Shown here piece by piece: positions 13,970 through 27,080 of a stretch of 64,000 nt of DNA. Where the stretch lies: contig WHVY01000008.1 in the NCBI GenBank assembly GCA_022266195.1, forward strand, positions 868,001 through 932,000, read 5' to 3'. This stretch comes from Tetranychus cinnabarinus (Eukaryota > Arthropoda > Arachnida > Trombidiformes > Tetranychidae). Made by a program: the position numbers and the translations under genes. The notes under the pieces were generated by a model. That model had not been told where the DNA came from. It saw nothing but the letters and a program-made list of their open reading frames with translations, and did no database searches. Position 1 is the first letter of the stretch; every line of letters starts with the position of its first letter.

Positions 13970-14060
13970 GAAACACAGAGAGAAAGAAAGAGAGAGAGAT
14001 TGAAGATTGCAGAGAGCAAAAGAGAGTCCGAGATGAGAGGGAAACAAGAAAAGTACATTA
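13970..14060 (+). repeat. Purine-rich GA/GAAA tract
   Basis: About 90 bases that are mostly A and G with GAGAGAAAGAAAGAGAGAGA at the start. The 124-codon minus-strand frame across it (13891-14265) is a by-product of this tract. Confidence 0.65.
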
Positions 14061-14649
14061 GAGTCTCTGCTACTTTTGGGATACAGAGGAACCAATAATT
14101 TTTCCCGTAAGTCTTTTTTTTCAGTTTACTTTGCTTCCAAATTTTTGCTTCTTCATCTTCCCCTGCCTTTGGACCATGATGATGGTTATGGTGATGGTAA
14201 AAGAAAGAGAATCTGTAAAGAGAGAAATAGAAGATAACAAGAATTGTAGTTGAATAAGTTCTCAAAGAGAGTGCATGAGGCTATCAGAAGAGGTAACAAG
14301 AGGCAAGAGAAGGAAAATGTTAAGATATAGATTCCATTACAAGATTCCCCGTCAAGTGTATTATGCATTTAGATAAATATATCTTTCCCTTTTTCTCATG
14401 TTTAGAATGAATAAATGTGTATGTTAAACGTACTTACATATATGTATGATGATAATGTGTGTAATGAGTAAATTATGAGACTAATTTTTAAGACATTTAA
14501 CGCATTTTCAACTAATATGTTGATGTACTGTTAGAGTCAATTGACTGAACACAGGTTTAAAAGTTATTGTACACGGAAATAAATACCAGAAAAGTAGGAA
14601 ATTACTGAAACCATTTATTAATAATAAAGAAATAAAATTACTGTAAAAT

Positions 14650-15360
14650 ACCTTATTCTTACTATTTACCGAGCAGGCTGGCTATTTTCAATCTTGTCTC
14701 TCTACCAAACTTTGGTTTTTAATTTTTTTGAATTTTTAAAGTCAAACTTTCATCTCATTTTTTGTCGAACCAGATTTTATTTTATTTTCAAGTTTTTCTC
14801 ATGGATTGACGGTGGTTTGGTGTTAAGAATCTGAGTTTTTCAAGTGTAGATGTGGATTGAATTTACTGTACTCAGTGGTCAGAAATTTGCGATCAGTTAT
14901 GATCGCAGCAGCCTCTAGTTAATAATAAGATAAACTCAGAGTAAGACTTATTTTAAAGATACTTTGTGCTATTAAACGTGCGAAAGGCCATCGCTCATTG
15001 CTATGTTACTCCAGGTAGGTCTTTACTCAGCGTGAACTATTACTTGCACCACGCCTAGTCGTCAGTTGGTTTAATTAACCACCAATGAAGCTACCTTTAG
15101 TTAAAGATTACGTTTCACCAAACAAACCGTAAATCAGCTCAGCGTAGATAATTTTTTACTGCCACAATCCATTCATTGTTCACTAATTGATACACACGTA
15201 ACACTGTTAAATTCAATTGTCCAAGACTTAATTGGGACTGGGTCGTTTAACTCTTTAATTTAGAATCTAAATTGATAGACTCAGGATCAAGACTACAATT
15301 ATCGTTTGTCAATCAAATTCCTATTTTTGTACAATACTTTTACAGATTCTAGTTTCATCT
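14650..15360 (+). other. Non-repetitive island, possible retroelement fossil
   Basis: This island breaks the surrounding microsatellite texture and has more CG dinucleotides. Two plus-strand stretches are open in the same frame: 14957-15058 (33 codons, includes VRKAIAHCYVTPGRSLL) and 15251-15352. The second contains LIDSGSRLQLSF, which resembles the catalytic turn of retropepsin-type aspartic proteases (hydrophobic, Asp-Ser-Gly, hydrophobic). The rest of a protease fold is not visible. No flanking LTR or target-site duplication was found. It is most likely an old mobile-element remnant, but the evidence is thin. Confidence 0.22.
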
Positions 15361-15903
15361 CATCATCTTTTCATGTTACCATGTAGATATATAAATGATC
15401 TATGAACACCTAGTTATTACTATTCGTTAATTCATAAGACAAATTGATACTTTACCCAGTTCATTGTCATTTGTATATCAGTCTTATACAGCATATTCAT
15501 ATTATCATCAGATAATTAGAGTTCGGTCTTGTCTTTATAACATTAAAAATCCATTTTTATTCATTAGATGTTGACATTTCACTTGATTATTCAAAAAAGA
15601 CTGACTGAACAGTTTCAAACAATTGAAATACAATAAATTCAGTTTTTAAAGATATTAGAATAAATAGTTGACCATTTATTAACCATTATAATAAAAACAT
15701 AAGTTTTGTTAATTAATTAATCAGCTGTCAATCAGTTGCGATGCGAATAGCATTCGAGTCTATTTTAACCTCAATCGCACTTTCCAAGAAATGATTTGCC
15801 TTTGAAATAGCCAATGTATTTGTTGTGAATAGTTTTTACCTACAATGTATTCCAGTTTGAATGGATTATTAGTTAAGGTGATTTACAATTTTCTAAGCAC
15901 CGG

Positions 15904-15925
15904 ATGTTTATATATTTATAAACAT
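15904..15925. repeat. Short AT-rich inverted repeat
   Basis: ATGTTTATA, four bases, then TATAAACAT gives a perfect 9-bp stem. Too AT-rich and short to claim a function. Confidence 0.5.
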
Positions 15926-15974
15926 TATTATATCGTTTTTGTCACCTTCAAGTGATTCAGGATAATAGCATGGG

Positions 15975-16035
15975 AGGAGAATTGAGAAAGTGAAAAAGGG
16001 AGAGAGAAAGAGAAAGGAAAAGAAAGAGTATCAAA
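15975..16035 (+). repeat. Purine-rich GA/GAAA tract
   Basis: A run made almost only of A and G, with GGAGAGAGAAAGAGAAAGGA near its centre. Confidence 0.65.
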
Positions 16036-16167
16036 GAGCACTGAAAGCGATATGTGAATGAATAGGTAAGTACAAAGGAAATGTGAAAAAATGATCTACT
16101 TGTTATGATAATAAGTTATAAATATGTTAAGAAACCTTTTCTTTGAGATTTATTCTTCCTTTTTCTT

Positions 16168-16467
16168 CTAATGTTTAGATCGTCTTACAAACATTTTTTG
16201 ATCCATGGATTTTCGCTTGGTTTCTGGAAATAATCTTGAAGTGAAAAAAAGAGGGAAACTGAGAAAAGAATCGCCAATTGATATTTTTATTACATTATGA
16301 CAAAAGACAATGGTTAAAGTAAACAAGTCAAAGGCTCGTTGCTCTTTTTTTTGTACTCCTGGCTGGTCGTGGTTCCCTTGGACAGTGGATAGAGTTTTGC
16401 TTGTGATCACCCGCAGAGTGGAACCTCCACGATCACCTTTTTGACCTTGCTTGAAAGTTGAATTGAT
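16168..16467 (-). other. Coding-like island with three collagen-type triplets
   Basis: A minus-strand frame is open for 99 codons (no stop between 16467 and 16168) with a GC-richer 5' part. Near its start it encodes GQKGDRGGS (16420-16446), three successive Gly-X-Y triplets of the kind found in collagens. Mixed polar residues follow (VQGNHDQPGVQKKEQ), then hydrophobic, low-complexity text that does not look coding. A possible splice acceptor (CAACTTTCAAG) lies just before the triplets. This could be a very small collagen-like exon with read-through into an intron, an eroded fragment, or chance. Collagen triplet runs are normally much longer. Confidence 0.2.
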
Positions 16468-16469
16468 TT

Positions 16470-19400
16470 AAGCTGTTGATAACATTCATGGTGGCCTATT
16501 GAATTTCACTTCAATCTCTATCTTCATCTGTATTATAACTATCAAATCTTATTATATTTACCTTATACACATTCACATACATCTTTTCAGTTTATCATTT
16601 ACCTTATTTACATTGTGTGTAGTAACAGTGATAAAAAGCTGATCTGATTATGTTTATAAATGTGTATTTGTGTGTGTGTCTCTCTCTCACTCTTTGTATC
16701 ATTGTTAAAGGCAAAGTTAAAGTGTCAGAATATTTGTCAATTGATTGTAACATGAATAATATTTAACTGGCACACAAGAAAGTTGAAAAGGAAGATATTA
16801 ACCTTAGATAAAGGTGTGAAAAGAGAGAAAGGTTAAAATATTGTAACATTCTTCTACATTTGTTAACTAACATTTCACGTTTAATCAACCTTTTTCTTGT
16901 CGCGTTACTGTTTGTAATCCATACCATTCTTTATCCCCTTTGTATGCTCATTTCATTATTAGGATAACAATCCTTATTTTCCTCCATTTATTTATCAAAA
17001 TTAAATCCATTGATTGAAATGAATGCATTTAGATTAACTAGCCTTTATATTTGTTAAAGTTAGTTGTATTAAATGGGTTAAACCTTTGACCATTAGGTTA
17101 CATTGAGTCAGTTTCAGACTTACCTTCATTGAGACACTTTGATACCCCTGGTTATTTCCAGCAGCTAATTTTATGTTGATTGGAAATTGATCCGAAACAG
17201 GTTTTAATTAAAACGTTTGATCAAGATTTATTTGCTGATTAATTTATGATCAACTTTATACTTCAACCACTTAATGCGATTTGTTTAACTTTGACTATTG
17301 AGCTGCCATCTTTTGATGCTCATTGAAAGCAAGAAAGTTTAACCATTATCTGCTAGATGGCGATCACAGTTGCACAAATAATTATTTTACCGAATCGTTC
17401 AATTTTTTAATAGAGTAACTTTATTCATAGATTTTTATCAAAATTAAATTTACATGTGTTTATTTAATCTTTTGTATTATTCAATTAACTCTTTTAGCCT
17501 TTCATCTTTCTTTATTTCGTGTCTTAGTTGATTATAGTTGGTTTGTGTATAATTAACTGTGTTACGTAATTTGTTTTGTTATCTTTTGAATCTCAACTCT
17601 TCATTTAATTTTTCCTGTGAACTTGGCCAGCTGACTGATTTAATCTTATCTTGTTTTTATTATTTGACTCGTAAATTTAATTGCTTTAGTTTCGGTTGCT
17701 CATTTGGTTTCCAAGTTGACAGTTGGTCTGTATAACGTCAAAGGAATTGCCAGTCAAAAATTGAAAGTCACTTTACTGATGGTCAGTGAGACTAACAATT
17801 ACAAATGAAAGTGGGCAAGTGAGGAAACAAAGTCAGCAAGGTATAACAACAGGAAGGTCATAAAGAGATGGAAAATAACGATGGTCTCAACAGGAAAAGA
17901 AGCTAAGATTTTTATCGTAGGCGAGAAGAATCATGGTGAAAACAAAAAAACGAGAATGTGTTGTGCTGATGATCCAAATTGAAGGCAAAAAAGGCAAAAA
18001 AAAGATCCTTAGCTGAGCAAAGTGATGTAGATTTTGGTGTGGATCTTAGCAGGGTTCCTTGTGTATATGTTAATGAAAGCGTTTTTTTGCAGCTAATTTA
18101 ACCATCATTTCATGCTGTGATGAAGTTTTAAATAACAACATACAACTACAACTAAAAAAAGAGGAAATAGTAAGTAAAGATGAGCAAAATTAAGCAAAGA
18201 AAAATGAGCTTGAAAATGTTCTTAACAATTCTTGACTTTTGATACTTTTCTTCTCATTTTGTTTACAGTCAAGAATTGCTGTATCATTGGACAAGGAAGG
18301 ACCTCTCTCACTTTCAATGCATGGCAAAGGTGGATTACGTCAAACTGTTGGTTAATTTGGCCAATAAATTACCTGGTCTTGCGGAGATAGTGGTTGATTG
18401 TTGTCGACCTGAGATTTGTTGTTTTGAGTGAATGAGTGACGTTCCGTTAATATTGACTGTTGAAAGCTATACATGGATTAGAGCTAAGGTAAGCTATGTA
18501 CATATGAGAAACAGAGAAGAGAATACATATCATCAGGTGGAAAGTAGCAAAAAACTCGTGTGAATGTGGCTAACCTTCTTTCTCTCCTTATTTTTTTTCA
18601 TCTCCAAAATCCAAGGGCTCGTCCACCATGGTTCTCAGAATGTTGACTCAATCTCTCCTCCAGGGCAAATGATTGACAACTCTCTACATTATTCAGCTAA
18701 TATTTTCAAACGTCATACCTGCTTCTTCTCTATCTTCTCCTCTCTGTCTCTCATGACTCTTCTCTCTTGTGATATGCTGATAACGATAGGTAAAATGCCA
18801 ACTAATTTGCGAGAAAATTTAAATTTCACTCTAAGTTTTACTCACTTTTACTCTACTAATTTTTCTCTCTTTCTTTTTACTCTTGTTACAGAACCAGTGC
18901 TATTTATTTCGTGCTATGGCTTTTGGTTTTATTTTCTGGTCAAAGAGACAGTGAAAAAGATAACACTTAATGATGGCGAGGAGGAGGAAGGAGACCCATG
19001 ATGACGATCAAGAAGGCAAACAAAAATTTGGTAAAAGATAAACGAGTCAAAATGCAGGGCCAAAAAGATGACACAGAAAAGAGACTGAGAAAGAGAAAGA
19101 CAAAGTTACTAACCAAGTAAAGAGAAATGACGACCAATCGAAAGTAATTCTAAAAATATATCGATAGAAAAGAAGTGAAGAGAAGATGTCACCAAAGACT
19201 GATGGATGATCATTTCAAATTGTTTCAAATTGCAATTTTTGTTATTGCTGCTGAAATAGAATCGTTTAGATGGTAAATGGTGATAATTAAGAATTGACCA
19301 CTAATGATGTCGCCCATTTAACTTGATTTTAATTTATTATTCCAATCAATATTAGCAGATATACATCGTACTCTAAATGAGAATAAACTATTCCTTTGAG

Positions 19401-22270
19401 TACACATTTTAACCAAAGACTTACACTGTTTTAACAAGAAACCAAATTAGTGAGTATCGCAAGTCAACAATTTGATTAATAACGGTATTTTTATCTTCCA
19501 TCACTTATAAATTGATTGACACATGAACCAATTATTATCAATATTAACTAATTGAAGTTCATTTTTTTTCTCTCTCTTCTACTTCTAGTTCTCATGAAGG
19601 ACAGATTTCACAGCCAAGAATAAAAGAAAACGTTGTCATGGGAAAAAGGAAATCAAAGACAATTTCACTGATGATCAAGGTTGAAACATGAATTGGAACC
19701 AACCTCAACATTTAAAAAGCTAATCGGTTTGGGTTTTGCTGTGTTATCAATTCATTAATCACTTTCAGAGTTGACTCAAAGAGAGGAGGGAAAAAATGTT
19801 GTACAATTGAAGACACTGTTTAACACTCTTGTTTCACCATGTCCATTGAAAAGGGTTTGGTCGCTGAGGAAAGCAAAACAAGAAATGTGAATTTAAGATA
19901 ATATCCATTTAACTCTGATTCTATCTATTTCTCTTCATCTCTTCATCTCATCCTCTCTCTTTCTCTCTTCAACGCACCAAGGTGATGATTATTTTATCCC
20001 AAATGTTAGTGATTAATTGCTGTTTAAAATAATTGCTCTGAGGCAAAAAGTCGTTTTGATATTTTGTTGTCTAAATGCTTTTAACTTCTAGTTTTTTTTA
20101 CTCATTTTTGCTCAGTTTTTTCTCCTTCTTTTCTTTCTCTTCTTTCTACTCATCTCCTCATTAGATCATCTTCATCTTCATCTTTTTCTACCTTATTTTC
20201 ACTATCAGTTTACTTTTTTTTATACCTTCAAGATTAGACTCATTAACACACATTGAGTTGATATTTACTTCTCTTTGGCTAACCTTTTCTCTCTTTCTCT
20301 GTCTTTTACTTTCAGAAATTCTGTAATCAATGGTGGTAATGAGGGTTGCAAGATGTAAAACAGATTACCTCAAAGTATCAGTATTGAAGAAACGCGAATC
20401 ATAAAAAAAGCCAAGTTTTAAAAACATTTTCTTGAATTTGCCTGATCATAATTAAGATTAAAAGTAAGTTTGTTAGAAAAAATATGTTTTCAAGATTTGT
20501 AAAACTTCTTTTTTCTCCATCTTCCAAGTTAATCTTACATTTTTTAATAGTTTTTCCATCTTCTTTGCAGTTTGGACAATTATCAAAACTAACCACGTTC
20601 CATCAGTTGAAGATGTTTCTACATCATCATCATCATCCTCGTCAACATTTGCTCTGCCTTTTCCTTACCTGAACATTAACTGATAAGACAACCTGGTAAC
20701 ATTTGAAAGTTGGTGAAATAAAGCCAAGTTAATATATTGTTAACAGGAGAGGACAAATTTGAACAAATTAACTTATTTAAGCAGATTATGCTTCAAATCA
20801 GGATTGCTGATCAAATTTCAGATTAATAATTTAATTGTCTTGTACGGATGTGTAGGATTAGCACATAATCATTTCTTGATTTAACCGTTAAAATTGACTA
20901 CAAAATAGTGTTTATTAGACAAAACTGTTGATTTAATTTTCACATTCAATCTCATTGCAATTAATATCACCAATTGATTTGCTATTTTTACTCTAAATAT
21001 CAATCTAATTTGCTCTCGATATTCAATTAGTTTATAAATAATTGATGGTAATTTTAACCTTGAAACTGAATCACAATGTAATATAATATTGAATATTATT
21101 TTACAAGTAAAGTCAAAAAGTTAAAGTGAAAGATAAGATGTTAGAGTAAAAATTGAATCAATTTGTTATCATGATAAAGTGAATCATTAACATTCAATTG
21201 CTTTTATTTTTCAGATTCATTTCAACCAATCAAAGTAAATCATTTCCAAAAGTCATCATTGAACCAGGATTGAACGTATAATATAACCAATGATGATAAA
21301 AAGGTGAGATAAATTGTTTACTCTTTGACTGGTTGCTGGTTCAAAGTGAAAATTGTCAATTTGATTATCAAAGTGACAATCAAACACAGTTTCATTCGTT
21401 GCTCAAATTTCATATTCAACAAAAGTCTAAACATCAGGGAAACTGTTACTCTTTTCATGATTTATATTACAAAGTGGATTCAATTGCAATCAAAAGAAAG
21501 ATAATGATGATTGAAAAGATAAAAATTGTTGATTGAAAAGATGAAATTGATGGAAGCGATGAAAATGTGATGAAAAGATCACTTTGTTTATTAGCCAATG
21601 TAAACATGAATAAGCCTTATCCCGCAAAGTTTCAACTATCATCATCTGCTATCAACATTGACAATCATCACTAATTGATTGAGTCAAGGGATAGGTTAAT
21701 TAAGAGTTAATAAAAATGGGAAAAGTTGGAGAAAAGAAGAAAAAAGTTGCTCAAAAAAGCGCAGATGAAGATTTTGTCGTCATTTCATCTTCTTCATCAT
21801 CATCTTCATTGGTGTACTTTACAAAAGTGCAAAACTGTACTCCATCCTAATTGGATTACATCGCCTTAGGGTGGGCCTCACTCAACACTTACAATATTTT
21901 TTTTCACTGAAAAGATAAAATTTGATCAGTAAAAATCAATTTTAAAATTAAATGAAATCAAATGAATTTAGCCAAAGATCTTTACCTGTTTAAACAACAG
22001 TAACTTTAAACCTTTAATCTTTTCATCATTATCTTCATGTTAAATGTCCATCTGGTTTCTTGTTGCCTGTCTTTTCCTATCTTTTTCATTCGTATCTCAG
22101 GTAATTTCAAAAATTAAGGTAGATAACTTATAATAAATTATATTATATTTCAACTACCATAATTATCGGAGCGTAGTAAAGCGAGCATTTTAACCTGCAC
22201 TAGGGCTAATTATTTAGTTTTAGCGCTATATTTGTCCAATATGGCTCTCTGTGCAAGTGATCTTCGTATA
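16470..22270. other. AT-rich non-coding stretch
   Basis: No gene is supported. It contains a GT then CT microsatellite at 16668-16690 and pyrimidine-rich runs at 19920-19975 and 20100-20230. The 145-codon frame at 18564-19001 is Phe/Ser/Leu text from CT-rich sequence. Frames near 17809-18070 look Lys/Glu-rich because the plus strand is purine-rich there. Confidence 0.55.
16668..16690 (+). repeat. GT/CT compound microsatellite
   Basis: GTGTGTGTGTCTCTCTCTCA, two adjoining dinucleotide runs. Confidence 0.8.
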
Positions 22271-22277
22271 TTAATAG

Positions 22278-22472
22278 TTTCTTGTCAGTAACCATCCAGG
22301 GTTAAGTTCATACGAATGTCTAGACAGATTGCAACACAGTGATATCAAGACGAGTTTGATCTATGGAGTTGGTACAAAGTTCAGAGATCAAGAAAATGTG
22401 ACTAACTACAATAATTGTGACCGTAAACCGACGAAGATGACGCCACGGAGGTTGAATTGTTTTAACAACTAA
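22278..22472 (+). other. Unassigned coding-like fragment, no start codon
   Basis: A plus-strand frame stays open for 64 codons between a TAG (22275) and a TAA, with no ATG at its beginning. Its residues are varied and protein-like: Cys-Leu-Asp, then LIYGVGTKFRDQENVTNY, then a Cys and a basic patch (DRKPTKMTPRR). The surrounding 22.14-22.70 kb has a texture unlike its flanks, with more CG and few simple repeats. No family is recognised. It could be an internal exon or a mobile-element fossil. No splice donor of good quality was seen at its end. Confidence 0.25.
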
Positions 22473-22479
22473 CAGAACG

Positions 22480-22960
22480 TCAAACTTTACCATTCATGCC
22501 TTGGAATAAAGGTTTCAGTAAAGGAATAAATATTTATATCTTTTACGAAAAAGAAATGGCACAGAAGGCACAGGATTGAGTGCAACTATGGTGGCCAAAG
22601 GAATGTTGAGTACTGAAGCTAGAGGAAACGGAAGAGTCTATATTCAACTATTTTGAGGATAAGTTTTTGAGATCAGTTAGATTAAACTGATTGAGAGCTT
22701 TGCATATTCATTGATCATTGATATGATTTAGAGGGGAAATGATTAACTGTCCATTCCTTACAGATACACTAACGAGGTAAATGAAAGAATGGAATTGTTG
22801 ATTAATTAAAGTGGTAAAGAGTCAAGGTAATTGGACAAAAGGAATTGTACTTTTCACAATTTAGTGAACAACAATTACATGAGTTACAGTTAATGATTGC
22901 ATTATTTGTTAATGCGCTTCGTCGTTGCATTGAAAGAGCTTGAAAAGGTTGGTAAAATTG
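22480..22960. other. Non-repetitive flank of the 22.3 kb island
   Basis: Continuation of the island (to about 22.7 kb) without an open frame worth reporting, then ordinary AT-rich sequence. No gene is seen. Confidence 0.4.
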
Positions 22961-22972
22961 GTCTAAATTTAC

Positions 22973-23080
22973 TCTTTGAACCAACATTAATCGCCTTTCG
23001 TCTTCACTTGTTTCTCCCTGTTTCACGCTCATGCAATTTTCATTTGAAAATTGAACATTTAAATTGTTGAATGTAATCAT
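22973..23080 (-). other. Possible initial exon, 36 codons
   Basis: The minus strand has an ATG at 23080 followed by 36 codons with a balanced, acidic composition (for example SVKQGETSEDERRLMLV). These end exactly at a GTAAAT that could be a splice donor, in phase 0. Without that donor the frame continues to 22802 with Cys/Asn-rich text that looks less coding. No downstream exon or family is recognised, so this is a weak candidate. Confidence 0.15.
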
Positions 23081-26000
23081 TGTTTGTTCATTAATTTGGC
23101 TGTTCAGTGTTTACTATTGTCTGCTTGTTTTGTGGTTTCATTATTTGTGGTTAAGCTTAAGGTAAAATTAACTTGCAATTATCATGAAAAAAAGAGAGTA
23201 AACTTGATGAAAAGATAAATAGACGGTTAGAGTTGATGAAAATTATTGAAATGGCAAGTAAATGGTTGAAAGTGATTACCGTTTATTAACGCTCATTACA
23301 AGTTCAATTGAATGATCAATCAACTTTCGATAATTGGTTTAACCATTTTCTTCACCATCATGGCCTTTCAACTGTCCATGTATCGCCATTTGTTCAATCA
23401 ATTTGTTAACCCTGATTGGTGTTCATTGTTGCTCTTTCAACAATCAACACAAATGATTAACAAATCAACAAGTTAATAAACAAGGAAATTGAAACAGCTC
23501 AAGATGTAAACCTTTTTTGTGTGTTTCTTCAACTTTTTTATACACATTCAAAAACTAACCAAAAAAAGCGTTTCAACTTTTCCTTCAAACTTGAAAGTTT
23601 ACTTTTTTTACTTCGCCTTGTTGTTGATTTAAGTAGAAACAACTCGAAGATGAAGAAAAAAATAAATCTTATTTACTGTTCTAAACAATGTTAACGTCTT
23701 ATTGTTTTGACATTTGACATTGGCTTTTACATTCAATTTAATTGCATTTTAAGTGTTGACCCGAAAGGTTCATCTTTTAATTTTTAATGCATGTTGAGCC
23801 TTTAGTGACCATCTCATGCTGTCTCTTGTTATGTGACTTTTTTATGTTCCCTTGCCTTTGCCATTTGTCCAGACGATTTGACGAACCCAAGAAGGAAGAG
23901 TAAAGAGATAACGAGAAGAGGAAAAACGCAGTGTGCTGTTGGTCAAGAGTCGTATGGTCAAGAAATTAGCTGTAAACTGTTTAGGGCTTTGTTTTTGTTT
24001 CTGTCCAATTTATGACGATATCATTGTTCCCATTGCTAAGATAACGTTTCAAGTTGTGTTTTTTTATTGAACTTGTAATTGGTCTTTCAATCAATGACTC
24101 TTGTTTGTGTTATTTGTGTGATTGTTTAGTCTCTTTTTTCATTCAACAAAAACAACAACCATTCAAGTAAAGGTCAAAATTGTTGATCGCTTTTTGTTGA
24201 CCCTAGTAATAAAGCGAGATAAATTGTGAATAAGTTGAACGTTGAACGTTATCAGTTTACGTTGAAAAATACATTTAGATAAGGGAACAAGTTTGATCTG
24301 CTAAAACTAGTTCCCTTGGCGAGTATTCATCATGATTATTATTTACTCTGAATATCAAAAATTTCATGACAAAACCACACCTAATTCAGGTTACCAAAGT
24401 TTCTCAGTAAAGTCAAATGAAACCATCAAAAGTAAAGACAAATTGATAATTCTCGACTTGAATCCCATTCATGTTTTCAGTAATTTTACCTTTTTTTCAC
24501 TTGAATTGCAAATTGATTGGAAACGTTGAATTGAAGTTAAAACATGTTTACATTCAACTATCTTTTATAATGACACAAATTAGATAGAAATTTAATTTAT
24601 TATTTTATCATCTTTACAAATCTTTTAATAGTTTCTTGATTCTGTTAATTTCTCAATGATGATTCAATAATGAAATGATCGCCTTCAACTTTAAACCAGT
24701 CTAGTGATTTGTTTGATTGTTGCAAATTCACTGACAAAAGTTGAAATTAAAAATATCCAAAAATTGCAATTTAGCCAACAAAAAAAGAGTCAAATGAAAA
24801 GCATTTTTGGTCCACAAAAATGACCTTAATAATGATAATCAAGAAATATCAATTGAAAGTATCATCAGTTGAATGTGTTTTTGTTGTGGCGCGAGGACAA
24901 CCGCTGTAAGTCCATTATAATTATAAATACCTTTAAATTGTTATCTGCCAAAAGTAGTCCAACAATAGCGATAATTCAAATTGTAATAACACTGTTGATA
25001 ACAATAATATGAAACTTACCTGAAACAATTTTTGATCTCTTCTGATACACTTAACCTTATACTTAAAATATATTGTTTTTATCAACAGCAATCATGAAAG
25101 TGAACAGAAGAAAAAAGTGAAATGAACAAAAAAAGGTAAACTCAAAGAGAAAACGTTTATTCGTTTCAACGTAGAGTTGCACTTATTCTTGTGTTATCAT
25201 TAATATTGAAGTTATTGCTATTATAATCATTATCATTGTTATCCTGGAAGGTAAAAAAAAGGTATAAAATATATGTCCAAGACAAGCAAAGCAAAAAAAG
25301 CAACTTTTGTCTGAAAATGATACTCATTTGGAATTAGTTTTTTTTTTGCTCTTTCAACTTCAAATTGCGTTCATCTTCCTCCCTCTCATCATTATCATCT
25401 TTAAAATAACTTCTGATGTTTCATGCAATGTTTCATATTTTCCAGCAACTTAAATATCATAATACAAGTTTGGCCCAAATGTAAGTTTTTTTTCATCTTA
25501 ACCCACAGATGATCAACACAATAACCTTATAATAATCAGAAGCAAGTTATCAGTTATCAACATTAACAAACAACATCAACAAGTACAAGTACAAGTTGAA
25601 AAAATAAGTTGAACAAAAAAAACTTCAGTAAGCCTCGTAAGTTTGTATTTTTTGTGGTTCTCTCAAAACTCATCATTTTTGATAGTTTTTTTTACCTTTT
25701 TTCATCCAAACTTTACTTAACCTTAATGGATTACATTGTTGAGGCAATCTTGCACTGGCCAAAAGTACCTTGAAAATGATTACAATTTACTCACAAGGTA
25801 ACGTTTCTTTCTCTCGCCATCAACCATATAATATCATTTTCAAACGTTAATTTACAAATATAATGATGATAAGAAAAACATATAATGATAATGGTTGTAA
25901 TAAAAAGTAATGATAATGATTATATTAATAATAATGTTGATAATGATAGACAATTTAAATGACTCTTCATCTAAGACCAACAAGTTAAAGAATGAATTGT

Positions 26001-26388
26001 TTTTTATCTTGAGCGTAGAAAAAAGATGAACCAGAAAAACTTGTGTCTTTACTGTTGTAATTGTATTAACTTTGCGTTTGTAACCTTCATTAGTAACATT
26101 TCATCCTCGTAACTTTTACCCAATTTTCACTTCAATTTGCACCTAAATTTTAAATTTTTTTCTTCTTCTCATTTCCAATATTTTTTTAATGTCTTTCCTT
26201 GCCTCGTCTAATTTGGGTTATTTTGCACTTTTTAAGACTTTCTTGCTTGAATCACTTTCAATTGTGGTTCCTGTATCTAATAGCTGCCTAGTAACCCTTA
26301 ATTGGACGTTAATTTTAAAGTTTACACAAAGTTAACCACAGAGCATTTTTTGCTCTTCGAAAAATGTACCAACGCTCTTTTCGCTCTA

Positions 26389-26425
26389 ATCATCATCATC
26401 TCCTCCTCCTCCTCCTCCTCCCTCT
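26389..26425 (+). repeat. ATC then TCC trinucleotide microsatellite
   Basis: Four ATC-type units followed by about seven TCC units, then CTCTTC. Confidence 0.85.
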
Positions 26426-26610
26426 TCAACTTTAACTGGATTAAAGGAAGAAGGTGTCAACTGTGAGTTTACCTTTAACGGAAGTTTATTCAAGTCCATT
26501 GATGATTCCATGACATATTTCATCAACTTTTCATTCTATTTACATTTGAATACAGGTTACATTTTAAACGTTAATATTAGCCTTGGTCGGTAATAACGTG
26601 AACGGTAAGA

Positions 26611-26650
26611 GGATGATGATGATGATGAAGATGGTGGTTATGGTGATGAA
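26611..26650 (+). repeat. GAT-rich microsatellite
   Basis: GATGATGATGATGATGAAGA, then degenerate GTGGTTATGGTGATGAAGG. It generates the poly-Met and poly-His frames on the two strands. Confidence 0.8.
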
Positions 26651-26999
26651 GGTAATGACGATGGGAAACGTAAATGACTATTTGAGCAGGAAAACGCTTT
26701 TTTTGTGTAGAAAAGACGAATCGGGTAAAAAGAGAGAGATGGATGATGAAAAGAGTGGCCATTCATTGATTGGGATACTTTGAAGTATACTTAACTGGAG
26801 AAGAGGTTGGTGAGGTGGGAAGTGGGTGAGAAGAGTGAGAATGAGAAAGTGTGAATTTGAAAGTTTAAAGATGATGAATAAGATGATGAGGAAAAGTCTG
26901 GTTTACGGGTAAACGAGACACGGGCGTTTGTGTTAACGATGGAGGAAGGTAAAGTTGACTTAAATGGAGCAAATGGTTGAGTTGCATTCAATGGTTATG

Positions 27000-27080
27000 T
27001 GAATATATTATTATTAGTATTATCATCAGTATTAATGTTATTATTACTATTAACCATTATTATCATTATTTATCAATAGA
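27000..27080 (+). repeat. Degenerate ATT/TTA tract
   Basis: About 80 bases of imperfect ATTATTATTA and TATCATTATT units. Confidence 0.6.

Noticed and set aside
17809..18070. Lys/Glu-rich plus-strand frames
   Set aside because: The plus strand is purine-rich here, which alone produces Lys/Glu/Arg codons.
18564..19001. 145-codon plus-strand frame
   Set aside because: Phe/Ser/Leu-rich translation of CT-rich sequence; no domain.
23833..24015. Frame with a hydrophobic start resembling a signal peptide and a Cys-containing tail
   Set aside because: Only 60 codons; the hydrophobic start is T-rich text, and the Cys pattern fits no toxin or peptide family.
24885..24915. GC-rich patch followed by GTAAGT
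   Set aside because: No open frame long enough upstream and no partner acceptor recognised.
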